Counted from the first letter of the stretch, positions 1-12,239 are shown. The stretch is DNA of 64,000 bases from Nematostella vectensis (GCF_932526225.1 NC_064039.1:14836139-14900138); one strand, 5' to 3'. Made by a program: numbers and translations. Notes: generated by a model from the sequence alone, not told the origin.

Positions 1-142
1 CAGATATGGTGCAATTGGTGTTTGAAAGGATGCGATGAATTATGTTTTTGCTCGTGATGTAATGATTTTATGTAGCGGCTAGGCACAAGAACTTGGTATG
101 CGACAAAAAATGTGTGGCTCCTTGGTGAGTTAGAAGACATAC

Positions 143-235
143 ATTTTCATCGCTGTAGCGGCGAATACGTGGCGCACTAGCTTTTTTTGGTTTAATACCC
201 AAAGCGCCGTCTTCACCTCGGTACACAGCGCCGGC
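143..235 (-). CDS. Likely abLIM linker exon (exon 9)
   Basis: This is a 93-bp, 31-codon open exon with a good acceptor (TTGCTTGCCAG) and donor (AAT/GTATGT). It is phase 0 at both ends, which matches the phase-0 end of the exon at 7248. The peptide is basic and ends RIRRYSDEN, like the serine/arginine-rich linker between LIM4 and the headpiece in abLIM proteins. It is assigned to abLIM by strand, phase and position only; no LIM or headpiece motif is present. Confidence 0.6.
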
Positions 236-3200
236 CTGGCAAGCAACAAAGACAGAGTGCAATAACAGAGTGATTCAGGATAGTGCAAGCAATAATGAAA
301 CCACATCAGTTGGGATGGTGCATGCGAGAATGGTACAACACAGGGAAGTCTTGGCAATGATCTATACGGCGCATGCGAGAATGGTGCAACATAGAAAAGA
401 GTCTTGACAATGATCTATAAGGTGCATGCGAGAATGGTACAACATAGGAAAGAATATTGACAATGATTCATAAGGTGCATGCGAGAATGGTACAACACAG
501 GAAAGAGTATTGACAATTATCTATAAGGTGCATGCGAGAATGGTACAACATAGGAAAGAGTATTGACAATTATCTATAAGGTGCATGCGATAATGGGCGA
601 ATATAACAGGCGAAACAATGCTCCCACTAGCAATACTTTCAGTGGAAGCCCTACAAAGCCCAGTGCAGACATAGGTATCCCCATAACTTAGAGACCAGCT
701 AAAATGGCCCTGGATACTGTACAGTAATTAGCACACAAGATATTGCATACAGTAGACTTCTATTCATAATACACACAAAAAGTTTCAGGATGGTAAAGTA
801 TAGAGCCCTGGGGGATACCCTGGTGTTTGGCGAGTGACATGACATGACCCCATGGAGTGTATACCTTGACTGGATTGTCTGAGGAAAGATGGAAATGATA
901 AGTTCAGTAAAAATTTGATGCATACTCTATGCATATAACGTTTGTAAATGCATATCACTTACAGTTTCGCAGGGCTGATGCAGTATCGTGGTAAGAATGT
1001 GGACGAGCTGGCTTGGAGTCCTAAAAGGAACAGGAATTATATCATAAGAAATATCATTCATGACAAGTACAATAATCACCATCACCTGCATCATCATCAT
1101 TAATATAGTCTTCACAATAACTAGCATCTTTACCAGCTTGATTATCACTACCAGTGCCATCATACTCATCATCATCATCGCTAGCATTATCATGAATGTG
1201 AAACCAAAGGCCAACATCACAATCACCATCATCATCACCATGACCACCATTACCATGATCATCAACACAATGATCATCAACACCACGACTTACAACACCA
1301 TGACAATCATCACCTTAACCATCAACACCATGACCATCAACACCATGACCATCAACACCATGACCATCATCACCATGACCATCAGCACCATGACCATCAT
1401 CACATGACCATCATCACCATGACCATCATCACATGACCACCATCACATGACCACCATCACATGACCATCATCACCATGACCATCATCACATGACCATCAT
1501 CACCATGACCATCATCACCATGACCATCATCACCATGACCATTGTACGGAACTTGCCTATACACTAAAATCCCAGGTTTCGGTTGATATTTATTCTTCTC
1601 TTTAAAATCTCTTTCTGTATAGAGTTTGTAGAATAAGTCCCGTATTATTTACATCGTTGACTTTCCTCTATTACAACGTAGTCTTCATGCTGTGTTGTCA
1701 TCGAGTTCACTCGTCATCTTCGAGTAGGACGCGGACTTTTTCGCGCGCATCTCGTGCTGCTCCTCGAGTCGGCCTCACGATTATCTCCGATGCTGCAGGT
1801 CGCGCACGCTCTGGTATCTGCTTGCTCGCAGCTCTAATTTCTAGAGAGCAGACGAGAGTTAGTGGCCTTTGAATGATATGGCCCTTGTGAAGCAGAGACA
1901 CGCCCCGCACAATTCCTTCTCTGCCGCGCACGTGATCAACTACTTTTCCTTTCGTCCACTTGCCTTGGTTTTTGCTTTCTCCAACTAGAAGAACGACTTC
2001 TCCTATGTCAGGAGTGATGTTGCCTCCCCTCTTGACGCGGTGACTCTCCATCAAGCTGTGGATGTACTCTAGTCTCCAACGCTGCCAAACTTGCTCTCGT
2101 TTCATCATTAGTCGCGCATGCAGTTTGCCGACTACGTTTTCATCAACCTCTATATCTTCAAGAATGTGAGAATCCTGCCCCCACATGATGATGTTTGGGG
2201 TGAGGACGTGGTCTTCTCCGATGTCACTTTCTACGTATGTGAGTGGTCGATTATTTAGATGTCGCTCGATGTCGACGACAACTTCCTCCATCTGTTCGTA
2301 ATGCAGACTCAACCTCCCCATAGTCTTGTAGAGGGTCTTCTTTATCTCTCGAATTAGCCGCTCATACATCCCTCCCCACCATGGCGATCTCGACAAATTG
2401 AATTGCCACCTTATACCTTGCTTTGCGAGATAATCTTGCAATACTTCATTTTTCCGAATCTTCTTAATCCAAGTCGCTGTTGCCTTGAATACTGACGCGT
2501 TGTCTGATATGATGCGCACAGGCCTGGTGCGGCGGGTGATGAATGCGTTCAACTTTCTCTGAAACTCCTCCGCTGTTTGAGATATCGTCACTTCAAGATG
2601 TACTGCTCTAGACGTCGCGCACGTGAATATGATGATATGCACTTCCCCTTTCCGTTTTTAGCTAGTTTGTAATCAGGCAGTCCAGCGACGTCTACTCCAA
2701 CTGTCTCAAATGGTCTCCCACCTTCTACGAAGAAACTCGGTAAATCAGCCGTTGGGCTCGGACCGTAAGGCTTGGCTCTGAACACTTTACACAGATTGCA
2801 TTCATTAATCACCTTTTTCACTCTTGACCTCAGTTTTGGAATCCACCATTTCTCTCTAATCTCGGACATCGTGTTTGCAACGCCAAGATGACTTACTTGA
2901 TGGTGAACGTGTTGAACGAGTTTGTCTACGAATGCTCTGTCATCCACGTAGATTGGCTCATAACCGGAGATTCTCCCTTTGCACTTCAAGACTCCACTCT
3001 GCTCGTCCTTTACAACTTCCCATCCAGGGCTTTGTAGGTCTGGCTGTACGTATTTCTGGACTCTCTTCACCCAGCAAACCTCTGCTTGTGCGATGTCATC
3101 CGTTGTTAGCGTTTGTTCTCTTTTCTCATTTTCGCAAGGGCGTTGGCCTTAAATTGCTGGGCCCATGCAGTTACACGCAGTGTCTTCCAGTAATCGGGTT

Positions 3201-6200
3201 CTCGTTTCAAAACTAACAGGCTTGTGATTTCAGCAATTTTCCTTACTCTATTTGACACGAAGATCTTCCACTGTCTTCCTGGGTTGCAAATCCAGTAGAG
3301 CGCCACTAGGCTGTCCATCCAAGCTGTAACGGAAGTAATCGGCCATCGTTTGAGCGCAGCACACACGTTCTTGACCATATTTGCCGCCATGTGACCACTC
3401 ACTAACTCAAGACGGGGAATCGAGGTGTTGCGCTTGGATATTCTCGATTTAGATGTAAGCAGCCCCTTTACTACTCCCGTGGTGTCCTCGACAATTGCTA
3501 TCAACACAGCTGAACACGCTACGTTGCTGGCATCGGCGAAGACATGTAGATGAATTGTTTTCACTCTCCGAAGGTCCCTCACGAGGCTTCTTGGGATCTT
3601 GACGTTTCGTAGTTGGCCTGTCCACTTAAACCAGGCTTTCTTGGTACTTTCACTGACTTCGTCGTTCCAGCCCCTTTTTTCTTTGCACGCGTCGCGGTAA
3701 ATCCGCTTGCCTTCAACAGTTGTCGGCGAAATAATTCCTAAGGGATCGTAGACTCCACTAAGCTTGCTCAGTATGGCGCGTTTTGTCACGGGATCCTTCT
3801 CTTGTGCACTTACATCGGCCTGTATCTCAAGGATATCTTCCCGCTTATCCCAGACGTGTCCGAGTATCTTGCTGGGGTTTGGTTCAGTGTCCAACTCTTG
3901 CAAATCTGACTCCCACTTGTGTGCGGGGAACTTAGCTGACTCAAATATTCTAGTCGCCTCTTCTCTGAACTCTTTTAATTCGTCTACGTCATTTCCCGTC
4001 TGCATCAAGTTATCGACGTATGTGTTCTCCCGGAGTGCATTGACTGTGTTCGTTAGCTCGGTGGGTTGGCGGTCAAGATGATGGTGAATGGTGGCTCCTA
4101 ACATGAATGGACTCGCTTCTACGCCGAAGGGTACACGGGCGAACCGGAAGTGTTGCTCTTTGTCGTTTATGTTGAAGAGGAACCTGAAGGCGTCCCTATC
4201 TTCTTCCTTAATCGCAATCTGTAAGAATGCTTTCTCCAGGTCACCGAGGATCAGGCCATGCCCCATGTGGGGCCATGCGCGCTCGTATCATGATGTCCCA
4301 CATTAGTGGTTGAAGAGATGGACCGGTATGCATGCATATATTGACACTATTAGCTAGTAGGTGTGGCTTGCAGCTGGCGTCGAATACCATTCGTACCTTT
4401 GTCGTTCGGGCGTTGGCTCTAACAACTGGCTTGTGTGGCATATAGAAGATTCGGTCACCACGCGATTTGTCTATAACGGTCTCGATTATTCCCTCGTGTA
4501 GCTGGTCGCGGACAATCTTCTCATAGGCTTCCCGTAGTTCCACGTCATTTCTCAGCTTCCTTTCAACATTTCGTAAACGCTTCCTACTAGGCTCTTCATT
4601 CGTGTTCTCCAGCTTAGCTCCAGGCACCCACGGCACGCTTACTTCGTACCTTCCGTCATCTGTTCTTGAGATGTTTTCGCGGAACTCGCTGTACACGTCT
4701 GATTGGTCAGTTTCGCCCCTGTCTTCGATGCCGAGCACATCTAGAGCGTATTATAGCCTCTCATAGTCGTTTGTTTCGCGCACAAACATACACCTTCCAT
4801 CGGTGTACTTCTTCCCTCCGTGGACTACCCAGCCAAACGTCGTTCCCTCTACCACTGGATCGTCTGGCTGACCCTTGATTATCTGCTCGGTTCGTATTTT
4901 ACAGTAAAATGCATCTGATAAAATCCCGTGGATCGGGTACTCTTCACTTGCGGTTCGGTAGAACGATTTGTCTCTCATGTGGGCATGTTTGGCCTTTAGC
5001 TCTGCTATGATCGGCCTCTTGATGGTGGTAAAATCGGCCATTTGACTTCCAGTGACTTCTAGATTTTCGCGGGCAATTCCGTCGACGGAATTCATTTCAA
5101 ATACGGGCATCGATTGCTGTCACTATGTGGCGTGACTCGTGTCGTACAGATATAAGATTTAGCTTTCTGATCACCTCCCTCGAAACAAAGTTTCTCCCAG
5201 ACCCCGTATCAAGATACGCCCAAAATGTCTGTCCTTTTATTACCACTGGGATAATCGCTTTTTCGTCACTCGTTGGCGTGAAGCCACTTAACATTGCGTT
5301 GTGTTGTTTATCATTGCACAGGCTTGTGTGGTACCTAGCCTTACACTTATAACAGCCCCTCCCATTACATTTGTTCTCTCTATGTCCAGTTCGACCGCAA
5401 TTGAAACATAGGCGATTCTCTGAGAAGAACTTGCGGCGTTTCTCGCGTGTATCATAGACCGGACAGAGGTCCCCCCAATGAGCTTCTTGACACCAAAATA
5501 TGCACCGTCCCTTAGGGGTTTGGGGCGGTACGCCCTTTTGATTAAAATAATGTCGCTCGTTTCTCTTATCTCCCGGTTCCCTTTCACTTTCTTCAGCTGG
5601 TTTATTCCTTTTTAGCCACTTCTGTAGGGCTTTGATGACATCTCCCATTTCCAATGACTCCCACCCTTCGTCGGTTCGTACCAGGTGTGCTCGGATTTTT
5701 TGCAACTTATTGAGGGTGGACAGGGAAAGACCCCGAAGCATATTCCCTTCCCCTAGGGTTTCCAATGCGTCATGACTTTTGCTTAGTGTTTCGTAAAATT
5801 CGCGTACCTTTGCATGTCCCCCACTCTTAAGTAGGTTGGGTAGGTTTAATACTTGGTCGACGTGTGCGGCCACAACGGTTTTCGTTTGCCCGTATTCCTC
5901 CCTCAGACGCTCCATGCTATTTTGTAACCCACTTCTCCTGGTTTGAGATTTGAAAGGTGATCGTGCACCTTATGCTCAACAAGCTCTAATAAATAGCCAA
6001 ACTTCTCCTCAGCTGAGATCTTTTTATTGTCAAGTTGGGAAATAAACATATTTTCGAATCTTATCCAGTCTTCAGCGGTGCCTTTGAAAGGTGTTATTTT
6101 TAACTCGGGCAATTTCGAACCACTGGCCTTTGCGGCGCTTTCTATTTCTAGCTTCTTTTCTGCAACTCTAATTTCCGCTTGGAGCCTCTCCTCCCATAGC

Positions 6201-9200
6201 TCTTTCTCACGCTGCTGGACTTCTCTATGTAATCTTTCTTCCTGCTCGAATTTCAACTTATATTTCTCGGCCTCAGCCATCTGGATTTCTCTCTTGTTTT
6301 CCTCCTCTATGCGCCTTACCATCCTGTCTCTGTTGTCTAATAGCATGGAATATCTATCCTTTGTATCTTTCTTCCATTGCCTTATAGCTCGCACGGTATA
6401 TTTCCCAAGATCTAATTTTAGTTCTTGTAATTCGAGAATCAAGCTGTTTAATCGCGCATTAATTTGGCTTGTACGCTCTTTAGTCATTTTCATCTCTTCA
6501 AAATCACATGAATTTATCAATTCATCAGTGTCTTCTAAATAGAATGTCAATTTCTCGATTTTTTTGTCGATCTTATAGTTAAGTTCGAGTTCTGGGTCTG
6601 TATCGACACTTTCTCTCGGTTCCGGATCACCCATGTTTGAGTTATCCCGAAGGAATGTTGTTTGTCTCTTGGTTCGTATCCTACTTTTTCTCTTAATACT
6701 GGTCACGGCACCACTAATGTACGGAACTTGCCTATACACTAAAATCTCAGGTTTCGATTGATATTTATTCTTCTGTAATCAAGTAGTAAAAGTATAAAAA
6801 GTGTTCACTTATCTCTCTTTCCTCGCTTGTCTCGTCTCGTGGTCTTCACGCGTTTTTCTCTCTCTCCTCTCACACACCCCCTCTCATATTACAATCATGG
6901 AATCAAATGACTATTTACAATTTGTCACACAATGGCACCAAATCAGTTCCGGTCACCATCATCACCATAACCATCATCACCATGACCATCATCACCATGA
7001 CCATCATCACCATGACCATCATCACCATGACAATCATCACCATGACCATCATCACCATGACCATCATCACCATGACCATCATCACATGACCATCATCACC
7101 ATGACCATCATCACCATGACAATCATCACCATGACATTCATCACCATGACAATCATCACCATGACCATCAACACCATGAACATCAACACCATGATTTTCA
7201 GCATGATTATTAGTGGCAGTTCAATGCATTACTTCCAGTCACATCACCTTCCAGTCACGGCTGGCAGCAGTTCGCTGTGGTGGCTGAGGAGCGGCAGCTT
7301 GCTCTAGTCGCATCTTCTCCTCCAAGGCAGCCTCATCGCTGCATTTTGGGTGCCAGATCTCATTACCTGAAAACCAGGAGAAGAGTGAATTATATAAAAC
7401 TGCTATTTTATTATAAAAATTATATAAAATTTTTAAATTATAGATTAAGACCCGCATGCACAGAAAAGACTGGAACTAGTAGTGGGACTGGAAAAGCTTG
7501 AGGACCTTTTGTGAACATGACACAAAAGAAATGGTGTACCTTGTAAAAACATCTCCTCTCCTTCACCAAAGATATTGTTACATCTGGCACAGCGCGAGCA
7601 CTTCGGGTGATAGTGCTTGTTCCCTGCCTAAAAAGTGTTTTCACACATGTGACAGACAGTATTATTATTCCCTGTGAATTTCACTGGCTTCAAATGGGTA
7701 AGTACCAGTTAAACAATCAATTTACAAATATTTAAGCGTATGAGCTAGCTGGCCCAAAACTCCAGCCAACCAACAGGAAAATTCTTAGGCACGCCCTAAC
7801 AACAGCAAGTGCATACAATTTAAATACTGTACATTACGGTATTTCAAAATTCCTACTTTTCTCAAAACCTCCTGCTGTATAGTAGTGGCATACCTGCAGA
7901 ACTTTTCCTGTGATGTAGCCATTGCAGGCTGCACAAGTCACACCAAACAGTTCCTGGTAGTCCTTCTCACAGTATGGCTTGCCATCCCTGATTAAAACAA
8001 GAGTAAGTTATACCATTTGGACAATGGTCGAAGCCTGACACTCTATCTACTGTTCTTGTTGGTCTGTCTGAAAGTACTGTATGCTATCACGGAATCAACT
8101 ATTTACAGAAAATTAAAAATATCACAGTCCAAGGCGTGTTTTAATGACTATCCCCCAATGTTTGACTGTAGCATGTTAAAAAAATAAATTTAAAAAATGA
8201 TAGGAAATAGAAAAATAAACAAATGTAAAAAGTATACATACATATTACAGTATATTCATTAATTAACAAATCTGTTGTATATGTAGGTGTATGTATATGA
8301 AAAGGTTTTATAAATACTATAAAAAAAATGTGTTGGTATTATTCCAGTTAATAGATTAACACTACTCACATGCCCATGTACTCCAGAGAGAGCAGACAGT
8401 GGCACTTAGTGCAAGAGAAGCACCACAGATGCCACTGCTTCTCCAGAGCCAGCAGCGCCTGGCTACCCTTGATAGCCTCACCACACCCAGCACAGGCTGC
8501 AAGCAAACAACTATTAGTACCAACACAATAATAAAGCTGCAATAAATAGATGCTGGTCGAAGCTGTTCTGCTCGTCCATGGGTTATGGTGGTTAGTAAAC
8601 ATAGTATGGCTCCGTAAGGAATTATCACTTGCCTACATTTGCCATGCCATTGGTACGAGGCAACACCATACCCGCTGGAAAACAAGGTTTGGGAGGTGAA
8701 GGGGATTACAATGGATGAAAGTCAGTTAGGTACCTAACCTTATAAATTCACAAACAGCAAACTTCAGGCCCTTAGCCAGGGGGTCGACTGGAAGGTCGAT
8801 CTCATGAAGGAATATTAAGTACCACTGCAAGCTAGGGCAAGCTACCTAGCAAAAATGGTCCGCTAGATGGGTAGACAAGCCACCCCCACTCAAAACCCGT
8901 GCAACAGGCCTGAGCTTTACCTGCTGCAATATCATGAGATCATGAGATAATGCACACTTAAGGTCTACTCCTAAAGACCTTAAAAGTAGCAATTATAAAA
9001 GTAGACATTAAAAGTACACTAAGATCTCAGGAATCTGAAAATGATATCCATGAGTGATGAGTTTATTAATGCTGATTTAAGGCAAATAGAAAGAAATCTC
9101 AAAAAAGAAGAACAGTGTTGACAAATAAAAGTCAGATAATTACACTTGAAGTTGTATAATGATTATTAAACAGTTCTTTAAGAAAGTGTTAGGATACTAA

Positions 9201-12200
9201 TATTTCATGGCATCAGGGCCACATCAGGGCCATAGCAGGGGATGCATGTGCCCCCATCCCAATATTTTCAAAAACTAATGTATAAGGAAATGACCAGTAG
9301 GGGTGTAGCTGTGCCTCCTAATATTTTCTTAATGTTTCTGTATTGTGTCCCCCTAATCTTACATGACCTGCTAGGGCTCTGGAAATGAAATTTCATTCAA
9401 TTTAACCTGTCCCCTATCCTTCCAGATGCACTGCCCCTCTTATAAATCACTTTACCCTGATTCCTATTTGATTACTTACTGTGGAGGTATGGAGAAGACA
9501 CCTTGGTTGTTGGAGCCTTAGGGGCATTGTTGCATGTTTGGCACAGATAGTCTGTCCCAGTGAAGATAATCTTTTCACTAGGAGGAAATGGCTGCCTGTG
9601 GAGAAATAGGGTATTAGGACATTGTTTGAAATATCCTACTGATTTATTCCATGTAAACAAATCAAATTATTCTTATAGATATCTTTTATTTTGATCAAAC
9701 TAGAACAGGATACAATAGTTTGGTTTACATTGATTATGGAGAGAAATCAGGGGGTTAGAAATGGTAAAGCAAAATTAGAGGGGGTAAACGAGATGGGAAA
9801 AATCAGAAGAATAAGAAATAAAAAAATACAAATTGGACATTAATTTGGAACTGGGAAAAGCTAAAACCAGAAAACTGCACCAAATTGATTAAGTCCATGA
9901 AAACATGAAGCCCCAGGACACCCCTTCCCCCCCATGTTCTTGGCCAATCAGAATGCCTCTCATCATCTACTGTACCTGCAGCAGTTGCAAGCAAAGCATG
10001 CCTCGTGGAAGTTCTTCCCGTGGATGGAAATAATCTCCCCTTCAAGGTACAGCTGGCAGGAGTCACACTTTTTGCCATACTGGTTCTGGTAGTCATCCTT
10101 GCAGTAATACTGCTCCCCCATGACATAGAATGGCTTGGATCTCAAACCTTGTCCACACACTAAGACAAACAGCATATTGTTAACCATTGGAACTATAGTA
10201 TACTGGGACCTAGATAAAACAATATGGAAAAACAAAAATTGTTTTTTAAAGAAATGAAACTAATCAATATCATTTTACTAGTGTTAAAATGTTTATTATT
10301 TATGTTGATATTGTCATACATTCATACACACATACCTACAAAAATTTTATTTTGACTCAAATTTTCTATAGGTACAATTTCTCTCTATAGCTAATCTTAG
10401 AGTCGTTATGTTGAGGATTCACTTTATAATCTGATCAATTGCAGTTCTCAATCATGAACAATGTACTAAAAGGCATGTTTACTAGTGTTACAATTTGAAA
10501 TGTTGATTAATCATATATTATTTTCATATCAATGTTCATCAATAAATGTCACACTTATTGCACAGGCTACGGAAGATATAAACAGATAAATATATTCGAT
10601 TTGCCTTACTGCTTTGCAACATATAATTCTAATAAAGTGAGCTGATGAGTCACCAGGCAATCTTAATAATCACGGACGCCTTAGTCACAGGCTGCCAACT
10701 GGGAACAATGGCCAACACTGTGCCATTTAATTGATATTAGCCCAAATACTAGCCAATCATAAAGCATGGAAGCCGATTAACGGTCACTAAAGAATGTCCA
10801 TAAAATGTTTATGTATATTTTCATTATTTTACATTTAAACAAAGTATTTAGCCAGGCTTGAATCAATGATATCTTGCAATCCATTTGGGCTATAAATATC
10901 ATATTACTCTTTAACACTTTAGAGTGGGTATTCAATTACTAAGTGTTATTTAAAGTACCTACGTATGTCGTGAAACCGCGCCAATAAACAAGGTAAAACA
11001 GTGAACATTTGTGAAAACAATTAGCACAAACATGGCTTTTCGTACTACTCAAAGTGTCCCAGAATGGTTTATCAAAAGAGGCAAAACTTTAAAACATCAC
11101 AAGTTAGTATATTTGGAATAAAATCGAAGAACATGATAAAATTAATAAGGAAAAACAATGCTATCATTTACTAGTACGATGTTATCGAATTACAAGTCAA
11201 ATCAGAGGGTTGGTAGGAGAACAAATGGTTAAGATAATCAAAACAGGAAAGGGCAAAAAGCTAGATACACTTCAAAATACTAGACATGCTTCAAGTATTT
11301 TAGCCCGAACGGAGCGCATGGCATCACACGCTCCACTGCGGAGAATTTGAAATATCTCAACAATGACATGCAAGCCAAGAAAGACGCGATTTGGATAAAC
11401 ACGCAAAAACAGGAAACTGGTTATATTTAGAAGCCATATAGTATCTTGAGTCTGAAAACATTACACTTATAAATGAGCTGAGAGTTTAATAAAGTCAAAT
11501 AAAAGTATAATGATTTTACAAATGACAAATTGTATCAGACTTCTAATCGGAACGGTCTTAATTTACACTTGATTGAACAACGCCAAACAGGGAGGTTTGA
11601 AATTTGAGGATTGTAGAGCTATAAAACTCTTATGCGTCGAAAAAAAATACTAACAGCTTGCAAGTAAAAAAATAAACTCTAGGCTTGTGATAAATAGGAT
11701 ATTACTGTAAAAAAATAGCTTATTTTATTAAGTTAAAAGCTCTCCTCTTGACACGATTGTGTGACTAGAAGCATGTTTGCTAAGCTTTGTTCGGTTGACA
11801 GCAGTCGAGTCATGTTTGAAGTTACATAAATTCTACCCGCTATGCAAGAACTTTTGTACTCATTCAACAAAATAAAAAAATGATGAGCTACCTGTTAAAA
11901 CGGCCATTTTTTCAAGCCTAAGTGGCGGAATAGAAGCGCATAGCGCCGGCGAAGAAGCAAAGAGATTCTCGATAAGGATTATTTAGCTTACCGGAGCAAC
12001 ACAAGCAATTCTCGTGGTAATAGGCATTTTCATGCAGCAAAGCCTCCCCAGAACATGGCTTGGTACATTTTCTACACAACACCTCTGCAACTAAATAATA
12101 AAACCGTTAATTATAACAGTTACCGCACACCAAAAAAACACAATCGACTGCGATATTCGCGCCTTCAGTGAGCGCCCACGAAAAAAAAAAAACATTCTTG

Positions 12201-12239
12201 AATGAAATGCAAAAAAACAATTAAGAGTATCTTACTCAT
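143..12239 (-). CDS. abLIM/UNC-115-like actin-binding LIM protein (C-terminus beyond window)
   Basis: Four LIM zinc-binding domains in series identify an actin-binding LIM protein, a cytosolic adaptor that in animals links signalling to F-actin through LIM domains and a C-terminal villin headpiece. Nine coding exons are visible, in transcription order: 12236-12239, 11992-12090, 9976-10159, 9480-9595, 8370-8496, 7894-7987, 7540-7627, 7248-7366 and 143-235. All have GT-AG borders and matching phases, giving 308 residues so far. The first exon carries only ATG plus one base, and the protein opens MIAEVLC, so LIM1 starts at residue 7. Zinc ligands include CRKC, CDSC, CAGC and CAAC. LIM3 reads [13 protein letters not shown], characteristic of the abLIM third LIM. 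The villin headpiece is not in the window and should lie left of base 1. The intron between 235 and 7248 holds a BEL/Pao element. Confidence 0.9.
320..602. repeat. 53-bp minisatellite, about 5.5 copies
   Basis: The motif GCATGCGAGAATGG recurs at 320, 371, 424, 477, 530 and (as GCATGCGATAATGG) 583. Spacing is 51 then 53 bp each time. Units are 90% or more alike. It lies in the abLIM intron just upstream, in transcript sense, of exon 143-235. Confidence 0.9.
603..1059. other. Intronic sequence with no recognised feature
   Basis: This is unique-looking AT-rich intron DNA of the abLIM gene. Only short open frames without splice support or homology are present. Confidence 0.5.
1060..1542. repeat. 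CAT-rich array based on CATCATCACCATGAC (left of the Pao element)
   Basis: A degenerate 15-bp repeat and 14-bp variants dominate from about 1200 and become regular from about 1320 up to the edge of the retroelement at 1542. It is open in several frames (Thr-Met-Ile-Ile on plus, Met-Val on minus), which is a by-product of the repeat and not coding. Confidence 0.85.
1707..3070 (-). pseudogene. Pao integrase, in two frames
   Basis: Piece 2588-3070 has the integrase zinc-binding pattern (HHQVSHLG then CNLCK). Piece 1707-2642 has the core beginning [13 protein letters not shown] with [10 protein letters not shown] around the second catalytic Asp, and a C-terminal module ([18 protein letters not shown]). 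A frame shift near 2640 splits the core start. Confidence 0.85.
3106..5110 (-). pseudogene. Pao reverse transcriptase, A17 region and RNase H, in three frames
   Basis: Three consecutive open stretches (4751-5110, 4241-4738, 3106-4266) carry the rest of the protease, the RT fingers (KVRMVFDAS) and the RT palm. The palm motif reads [10 protein letters not shown] where YVDD is expected. Further on are a Pao-specific region ([13 protein letters not shown]) and an RNase H-like segment ([17 protein letters not shown]). Stops or shifts separate the pieces; there is a shift near 3115, where the following pol sequence continues in another frame. Confidence 0.85.
5097..5915 (-). pseudogene. Pao gag zinc knuckle and protease start
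   Basis: It contains the CCHC knuckle [14 protein letters not shown] and a second Cys cluster (CYKCKARYH). The aspartic protease site [13 protein letters not shown] follows near the end. The frame is lost shortly after ITAID. Confidence 0.8.
5903..6634 (-). pseudogene. Pao gag, N-terminal part
   Basis: The start is taken at the Met at 6634 (MGDPEPRE), just after the primer-binding site; the frame is open further upstream into the LTR. The product is acidic then strongly coiled-coil (Lys/Glu-rich, residues 60-200) and ends in a segment typical of the DUF1759 gag region ([15 protein letters not shown]). It ends out of frame with the next piece. Confidence 0.75.
6775..6954. other. Probable remainder of the Pao 5' LTR
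   Basis: This lies between the 57-bp LTR repeat and the CAT-rich array. It includes a TATA-like AGTATAAAAAG on the plus strand. There is no matching sequence beside the left LTR, so LTR identity here is inferred only from position. Confidence 0.4.
6955..7205. repeat. CAT-rich array based on CATCATCACCATGAC (right of the Pao element)
   Basis: It has the same 15-bp unit and strand as the array at 1060-1542, about 16 copies, ending 42 bp from the donor of the abLIM exon at 7248. On plus it reads as (HHHHD)n in one frame; this is not a gene. Confidence 0.9.
7248..8496 (-). CDS. abLIM exons 5-8: LIM3, LIM4 and start of linker
   Basis: Exon 8370-8496 encodes LIM3 (CAGC, then [12 protein letters not shown]). 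Exon 7894-7987 gives its last ligands (PYCEKD) and opens LIM4 (CAAC). Exon 7540-7627 holds the second LIM4 zinc finger ([12 protein letters not shown]) and ends FLQG. Exon 7248-7366 gives EIWHPKC and then a polar linker ([13 protein letters not shown]). Phases 1, 2, 0, 1, 0 agree at every junction. The donor after 7248 is AAG/GTGATG; without it the frame would stop two codons later, so a shorter isoform ending near 7240 cannot be excluded. Confidence 0.85.
8497..9479. other. abLIM intron, no recognised feature
   Basis: AT-rich intron sequence. There is no repeat structure beyond short A/T runs and no splice-supported exon was seen. Confidence 0.5.
9480..12239 (-). CDS. abLIM exons 1-4: start codon, LIM1 and LIM2
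   Basis: The ATG at 12237-12239 is followed after one base by a GTAAGA donor. The acceptor TTTAG before 12090 restores the frame and gives [13 protein letters not shown]1 runs from Cys7 to about Asp57 and is split by the intron after 11992 (phase 1). LIM2 begins at Cys66 (CDSC), continues through the ligands HEACFAC, and ends in exon 9480-9595 with CQTC. The start is preferred because no in-frame methionine precedes LIM1 and the first cysteine follows within seven residues, as expected for short-leader abLIM isoforms. Any 5' UTR lies above 12240. Confidence 0.85.
10160..11991. other. abLIM intron, no recognised feature
   Basis: AT-rich sequence with no conserved frame, repeat array or inverted repeat that I can support. 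Confidence 0.5.

Larger units (their letters stand above)
1543..6774 (-). mobile_element. BEL/Pao LTR retrotransposon, decayed
   Basis: Minus-strand gag-pol order is clear: coiled gag region, CCHC knuckle, aspartic protease, reverse transcriptase with Peptidase_A17-type region, RNase H, and integrase with zinc finger and core. It is broken into at least six overlapping or abutting frames (boundaries near 5910, 5100, 4745, 4250, 3110 and 2640), so no full polyprotein is made. A 57-bp direct repeat starting TGTACGGAAC lies at 1543-1599 and 6718-6774 with two mismatches, marking the shared end of the LTRs. Inside the right copy, in element sense, is TGGTGCCGTGACC, a typical BEL/Pao primer-binding site. 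Outside these 57 bp the two LTRs do not align; the left one is probably shortened. The element lies in an abLIM intron in the same orientation as the gene. Confidence 0.9.

Noticed and set aside
1657-5352. Plus-strand frames of 70-113 residues over the Pao element
   Set aside because: They are antisense shadows of gag-pol with no motif.
6801-7307. Histidine-rich (HHHHD) protein on the plus strand
   Set aside because: It is one reading of the CAT-rich 15-bp repeat, which also lies at 1060-1542. The frame changes inside the array.
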